A stretch of 64,000 bases of DNA, taken from NCBI RefSeq assembly GCF_029080175.1, contig NZ_JARFJC010000018.1; one strand, given 5' to 3'. This DNA comes from Luteipulveratus flavus (GTDB lineage Bacteria; Actinomycetota; Actinomycetes; Actinomycetales; Dermatophilaceae). The position numbers were made by a program, and so were the translations under genes. Position 1 is the first letter of the stretch. Every line of letters begins with the position of its first letter. Under the pieces are notes generated by a model. That model had not been told where the DNA came from and searched no databases. It worked only from the letters and a program-made list of their open reading frames with translations. Below are positions 60,160-64,000 of the stretch, in pieces.

Positions 60160-60775
60160 CAGCACACGGGACTCGGCTGGAGATGACCCGACGGTCGAGG
60201 CGGGCGGCGGCGAGGAGGTGGCCGCGCTACCCGCCGCGCCGGGGCGTGACGGGTCGCCGGACGAGACCGACGAGCAGCGGGTCGAGGCGGCGACCGCGGC
60301 GCTCGCCCGGGTCCGGCGGGCGGCCCGGGACAAGGGGCTGCGACCGGGTAGCCCAGCGATCCGGCGCCGCAAGGCCGGGGACCTCGGCCGGTACGAGCGC
60401 GGCTCGAGTCCCGGCGGCCGCGACCCGCTGGCCCTGGGCGACCAGGTCGACCGGCTGCTGCGCGACCGGGACTGGCGGGTGGACGTGGCCGCCGGCGCGG
60501 TCATGGGCCGCTGGGCGGAGATCGTCGGCCCGGACGTCGCCCAGCACACGACGCCGCTCCGATTCCAGGACGGCGTGCTCACCGTGCGGGCCGAGTCGAC
60601 CGCGTGGGCGACTCAGCTCACCTGGATGAGCAGCACCGTCCTCGGGCGGATGGAGGAAGCGGTCGGCGCAGGCGTGGTCGAGGAGCTCAAGGTGGTCGGC
60701 CCGTCGGCGCCCTCGTGGTCGCGCGGACTGCGGCGCGCGTCCGGTGGACGCGGGCCGCGGGACACCTACGGATGA
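60146..60775 (+). CDS. dciA: DUF721/DciA-type replicative helicase loader
   Basis: 209 aa with a GTG start. The N-terminal half is charged and disordered. The C-terminal DUF721 domain is DWRVDVAAGAVMGRWAEIVG, PDVAQHTTPLRFQDGVLTVR and STAWATQLTWMSSTVLGRME. DciA is the ancestral loader of DnaB helicase; the recF-DUF721-gyrB order is conserved in actinobacteria. It overlaps recF by 14 nt, so it is translationally coupled. Confidence 0.9.
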   Translation: MNPTDSTRDSAGDDPTVEAGGGEEVAALPAAPGRDGSPDETDEQRVEAATAALARVRRAARDKGLRPGSPAIRRRKAGDLGRYERGSSPGGRDPLALGDQVDRLLRDRDWRVDVAAGAVMGRWAEIVGPDVAQHTTPLRFQDGVLTVRAESTAWATQLTWMSSTVLGRMEEAVGAGVVEELKVVGPSAPSWSRGLRRASGGRGPRDTYG

Positions 60776-60893
60776 GGCGGGGTCCTGGCCGCCGGATTGT
60801 CGCCACCGATGTGCCTGACAGGCCGGATGCACGTACGGTGGCACGTTGGGGAGAGGACCGACCGACCATCAGCTCAGGAAAAGAGACAGCCAC

Positions 60894-61835
60894 GTGAGCC
60901 GACCCGAGGGCCCGGGCTCCGACGACGCCCGGGGCATCGACAAGCTGTTCCCGACCGACGATCCGGACGCGACGCACACCGACCTGCCGCGCGTGGCGAA
61001 GATGCCCGCGGTACCCAGCCAGCCCACCGAGCCCGGCGGATACGCCCGCGGCGCGGGCGGCCAGTGGCCGGAGCCGCCGGCGGACTCCACCGAGCCGTTC
61101 CGGCCGGTGCGCCAGCACGAGCCGGCCGCGCACACCGCGCGGACCCAGACGGCTCCGCACGCCTACGACGTGAGCGGCGCTCCGACGTACGACGGCCACG
61201 TCGAGCAGCCGGGGTACGCCGACGAGCGCCCCGCGCAGCAGACCCGACCGGCGTACGTCGGCGGCGGGTACGACGGGCCGCAGTACGACGGCCCCGAGTA
61301 CGCCGAGGAGGAGACACCGCGCGGTCGTGGTGGTCTGCTCGGACCCATCGCCGTGATCGCGCTGTCGGTGATCGCGCTCGGCGCCGCGTTCCTGTTCACC
61401 CGCGGCGGTGGCGACGAGAACGCCCAGACTCCTCCGCCGCTGCCGAGTGCCACCGCGCCCTCGAACCAGCAGTCGCCGACCACCGACAGCGGACAGGCAG
61501 GACCCGTACCGACCTCGCCGTCGCCGACGCCGTGGACGCAGTCGAGCACCCCGCCGCCCGCGACGTCGAGCACGGCGCCGTCGCCGTCCAGCACCGCCGC
61601 CGGCCAGCTGCCGCGCGGGGTCAAGGTGTGCGGCCCGAACGTCGGTGCCTCGCGCTCGACGACCTGCCCGTTCGCCCAGAACGTCGCTGCTGCCGTCGCC
61701 GGCCACCCCAGGACCGGGTCGTTCACCGTCAACGCGCACAGCGAGGCGACGAAGAAGGACTACGTCATGCACTGCAACGGTGGCCAGGTCACGGTCTGCC
61801 GCGGCGGGAAGCGTGCCGTCGTCTACATCCTCTGA
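60894..61835 (+). CDS. Membrane protein with Thr/Pro-rich stalk and CPFA domain
   Basis: 313 aa from a GTG at 60894; an earlier in-frame start at 60846 is less likely. A polar, Tyr/Pro-rich cytoplasmic region (residues 1-140) precedes one membrane helix (GLLGPIAVIALSVIALGAAF). An extracellular Ser/Thr/Pro stalk of about 60 residues leads to a small Cys domain (VKVCGPNVGASRSTTCPFAQ, NVAAAVAG, YVMHCNGGQVTVCRGG). Four Cys suggest two disulfides. The CPFAQNV phrase recurs in exported actinobacterial proteins, sometimes after PknB-like kinases. I infer a sensor or surface-binding module; the function is unknown. Confidence 0.78.
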   Translation: MSRPEGPGSDDARGIDKLFPTDDPDATHTDLPRVAKMPAVPSQPTEPGGYARGAGGQWPEPPADSTEPFRPVRQHEPAAHTARTQTAPHAYDVSGAPTYDGHVEQPGYADERPAQQTRPAYVGGGYDGPQYDGPEYAEEETPRGRGGLLGPIAVIALSVIALGAAFLFTRGGGDENAQTPPPLPSATAPSNQQSPTTDSGQAGPVPTSPSPTPWTQSSTPPPATSSTAPSPSSTAAGQLPRGVKVCGPNVGASRSTTCPFAQNVAAAVAGHPRTGSFTVNAHSEATKKDYVMHCNGGQVTVCRGGKRAVVYIL

Positions 61836-61841
61836 CGGGTC

Positions 61842-61861
61842 GGCCGCCCGGTCGGGCGGCC
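61842..61861 (+). terminator. Short terminator before gyrB
   Basis: GGCCGCCC-GGTC-GGGCGGCC is an 8-bp perfect stem, 7 nt after the preceding stop. Confidence 0.6.
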
Positions 61862-62001
61862 AACGAGAGCCCCGCGCGCGCAGACGGCGCGCAGGCTCGC
61901 TGAGGCCCCCGGGCGCGATTCCCCCATCGCGTGCGGGTGCGTTCGGCGGCGACACGCGTCCCCAGAGGCCTCCAGGCACCGTTCCTCTGTGAGTGGACAG
62001 G

Positions 62002-62007
62002 TAGACT
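62002..62007 (+). promoter_or_regulatory. Possible -10 element of gyrB
   Basis: TAGACT fits an actinobacterial housekeeping -10, 125 nt before the gyrB GTG. No good -35 is visible. Otherwise 61862-62131 shows nothing. Confidence 0.35.
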
Positions 62008-62131
62008 GGTGGTCAGGTCCGCGTCTTCCGGTCGCCCGAGCACCACGACCAGGTCACGTGGACCCATCCACGCCACCTGCGTGGCTCGGCCTGCGCCCGC
62101 GGGTCCGAGGCTGCGTGCGAGAAGGAGCACC

Positions 62132-64000
62132 GTGTCTGACGCGCCCGACGAGACGCCCGAGTCCACCCCCGCCGGCGACGCCGACACCCCACAGATCCCC
62201 TCGAGCGCAGCGACCGGTCCGACGGCGTACGACGCCGACGCCATCACGGTCCTCGAGGGCCTGGAGGCGGTCCGCAAGCGGCCGGGCATGTACATCGGCT
62301 CGACCGGCGCCCGCGGCCTGCACCACCTGGTGCAGGAGATCGTGGACAACGCCGTCGACGAGGCCATGGCCGGCTACGGCGAGTCCATCGAGGTCACGCT
62401 CCTCGCCGACGGCGGCGTCCGGGTCGTCGACCACGCCCGTGGGATCCCGGTGGGCATCAACAAGTCGTACGGCATCTCCACGGTCGAGCTGGTCCTGACC
62501 CAGCTGCACGCCGGCGGCAAGTTCGGCGGCGGCGGGTACAAGGTGTCCGGCGGCCTGCACGGTGTCGGCTCCTCCGTCGTCAACGCCCTGTCGACCCGTC
62601 TGATCGCCGAGGTCCGCGTCGACGGCGAGATCCACCGGATGGAGTTCGAGCACGGCAACCGCGTCGCGCCCCTGGAGGTGGTCGGCCGGACCGAGTCGCC
62701 CGACGACACCGGGACCACGATCACCTTCTGGGCCAACGACGAGATCTTCGAGACCACCGACTACGACTTCGACACCCTGCGGGCGCGCTTCCAGCAGATG
62801 GCGTTCCTCAACAAGGGCCTGTCGATCACGCTCACCGACGAGCGTCCGCACGAGGTGGAGGCCGGCGAGGTCGAGGAGGCCGACGCCGAGGGCCACGAGG
62901 TCGACACCAAGCCGCGGACGATCACCTACCGCTACGACGACGGGCTGATCGACTACGTCAAGCACCTGAACGCGTCCAAGCGCAGCGAGCCGGTCCACGA
63001 GGACGTCATCGCCTTCGAGGCCGAGGACACCGGGCGGCTGCTGTCGGTCGAGATCGCGATGCAGTGGACGACCGCGTTCAGCGAGTCCGTGCACACCTAC
63101 GCCAACGCGATCAACACCCACGAGGGCGGTACGCACGAGGAGGGCTTCCGGACGGCGCTCACCTCGCTGATCAACGCCTTCGCCCGCCAGCAGAAGCTCC
63201 TGAAGGACAAGGACGACAACCTCACCGGCGAGGACATCCGAGAGGGCCTGACCGCCGTCGTGTCCGTCAAGATCGGCGAGCCGCAGTTCGAGGGCCAGAC
63301 CAAGACCAAGCTGGGCAACTCCAACGTGCGCGGGTTCGTCGCCTCCGCCGTCCGGGACGAGCTCGGCCACTGGCTGGAGGCGCACCCCAACGAGGGTCGC
63401 TCGATCGTCCGCAAGGCGACCCAGGCGGCCGCGGCCCGGATGGCGGCCCGCAAGGCGCGCGAGGCGACCCGCCGCAAGGGCCTGCTGGAGACCGGCGGTC
63501 TGCCCGGCAAGCTCAAGGACTGCCAGTCCAACGACCCGACGATCTCCGAGGTGTTCATCGTCGAGGGCGACTCGGCCGGTGGCTCCGCGGTGCAGGGACG
63601 CAACCCGCACAACCAGGCCATCCTGCCGATCCGCGGCAAGATCCTGAACGTCGAGAAGGCGCGCATCGACAAGGTGCTCGCCAACAACGAGGTCCAGGCG
63701 CTGATCTCCGGCTTCGGCACGGGCATCGGCGAGGACTTCGACATCACCAAGGCGCGCTACCACAAGATCGTGCTGATGGCCGACGCCGACGTCGACGGCA
63801 TGCACATCCGCACGCTGCTGCTGACGCTGCTGTTCCGGTTCATGCGCCCGCTCATCGAGGCCGGATACGTCTACCTGGCGCAGCCGCCGCTGTACCGCCT
63901 GAAGTGGTCGAACCACGAGCACGAGTTCGCCTTCTCCGACCGGGAGCGTGACGCGCTGATGAGGGAGGGGCAGTCCAAGGGCTGGCGCCTGCCGAAGGAC
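62132..64000 (+). CDS. gyrB: DNA gyrase subunit B, truncated by the window end
   Basis: 623 codons seen; the frame is open at the window edge. The GTG start has GAAGGAG upstream (SDAPDETPESTPAGDADTPQ follows). The GHKL ATPase is clear: GLEAVRKRPGMYIGSTGARG, VQEIVDNAVDEAMAGYG and KVSGGLHGVGSSVVNALS. The transducer and TOPRIM blocks are GNSNVRGFVASAVRDELGHW, VEGDSAGGSAVQGRNP and MADADVDGMHI. With GyrA it introduces negative supercoils. It is followed outside the window, presumably by gyrA. Confidence 0.98.
   Translation, partial: MSDAPDETPESTPAGDADTPQIPSSAATGPTAYDADAITVLEGLEAVRKRPGMYIGSTGARGLHHLVQEIVDNAVDEAMAGYGESIEVTLLADGGVRVVDHARGIPVGINKSYGISTVELVLTQLHAGGKFGGGGYKVSGGLHGVGSSVVNALSTRLIAEVRVDGEIHRMEFEHGNRVAPLEVVGRTESPDDTGTTITFWANDEIFETTDYDFDTLRARFQQMAFLNKGLSITLTDERPHEVEAGEVEEADAEGHEVDTKPRTITYRYDDGLIDYVKHLNASKRSEPVHEDVIAFEAEDTGRLLSVEIAMQWTTAFSESVHTYANAINTHEGGTHEEGFRTALTSLINAFARQQKLLKDKDDNLTGEDIREGLTAVVSVKIGEPQFEGQTKTKLGNSNVRGFVASAVRDELGHWLEAHPNEGRSIVRKATQAAAARMAARKAREATRRKGLLETGGLPGKLKDCQSNDPTISEVFIVEGDSAGGSAVQGRNPHNQAILPIRGKILNVEKARIDKVLANNEVQALISGFGTGIGEDFDITKARYHKIVLMADADVDGMHIRTLLLTLLFRFMRPLIEAGYVYLAQPPLYRLKWSNHEHEFAFSDRERDALMREGQSKGWRLPKD

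Overview
The window is high-GC DNA (roughly 70% G+C by eye, with strong G/C preference at third codon positions) carrying the chromosome replication-origin region of an actinobacterium. The order sigM, anti-sigma, trxB, trxA, parB, parA, rsmG, jag, yidC, yidD, rnpA, rpmH, dnaA, oriC, dnaN, gnd, recF, dciA, gyrB is the classical actinobacterial origin. The intergenic elements built on CGGCTCAACCAGCGG, the DUF6049 protein and the MurJ-pseudokinase-sigM cluster resemble Micrococcales (Dermacoccaceae or Intrasporangiaceae type). That family placement is inference; no rRNA or tRNA gene is present to test it.

Layout. 1-7.4 kb is an accessory stretch: an anchored GH31 glycosidase related to sulfoquinovosidases, a Tat-exported beta-propeller-like protein, three SRPBCC-fold proteins, an EVE-domain protein and a DUF2330 membrane protein, interspersed with REP-like repeats. 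7.4-11.1 kb holds three consecutive peptidoglycan hydrolases (one M23, two NlpC/P60), all with peptidoglycan-binding repeats. The last has a long leader with a candidate c-di-AMP riboswitch. 11.3-12.7 kb is a MATE exporter. 12.8-14.7 kb is the rpsF-ssb-rpsR-rplI operon on the minus strand. A GT87 mannosyltransferase-like protein and a class A PBP follow, then the divergent padR-ino1 pair (18.9-20.7 kb).

20.75-23.83 kb is a roughly 3-kb accessory block (GH16 glucanase, small surface protein, frameshifted GNAT, membrane protein) bracketed by two near-identical copies of the ino1 terminator. 24-34.7 kb carries a secreted peptidoglycan-binding protein, an AfsR/SARP-type regulator, a biotinyl/lipoyl carrier, a choice-of-anchor I protein, a divergent TetR/MFS pair with two matching operators, an AraC regulator and an unrecognised XRE-like/helical protein.

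34.9-46.7 kb is the conserved flank: CCA-adding enzyme, Nudix hydrolase, DUF6049 protein, MurJ, pseudokinase, SigM, its putative anti-sigma factor, and trxB-trxA behind a near-ideal SigR-type promoter. 46.8-53.3 kb is the minus-strand chromosome segregation, membrane insertion and RNase P block, studded with parS sites. 53.8-64 kb is dnaA, oriC with two identical DnaA-box modules, dnaN, gnd, a structured repeat-rich spacer, recF, dciA, a membrane protein and a truncated gyrB that runs off the window.

The core genes link replication start (DnaA, DnaN, RecF, DciA, GyrB), segregation (ParAB-parS), envelope growth (PBP, MurJ and pseudokinase, YidC/YidD, Jag, PG hydrolases) and redox control (SigM, Trx). 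I found no CRISPR, prophage, transposase or clear defence system. The most unusual signals are non-coding: the parS-rich 624-nt gap between parA and parB with an asymmetric parS variant, the paired terminator copies flanking an accessory block, the shared 28-nt motif upstream of two NlpC/P60 genes, and the nested inverted repeats between gnd and recF.
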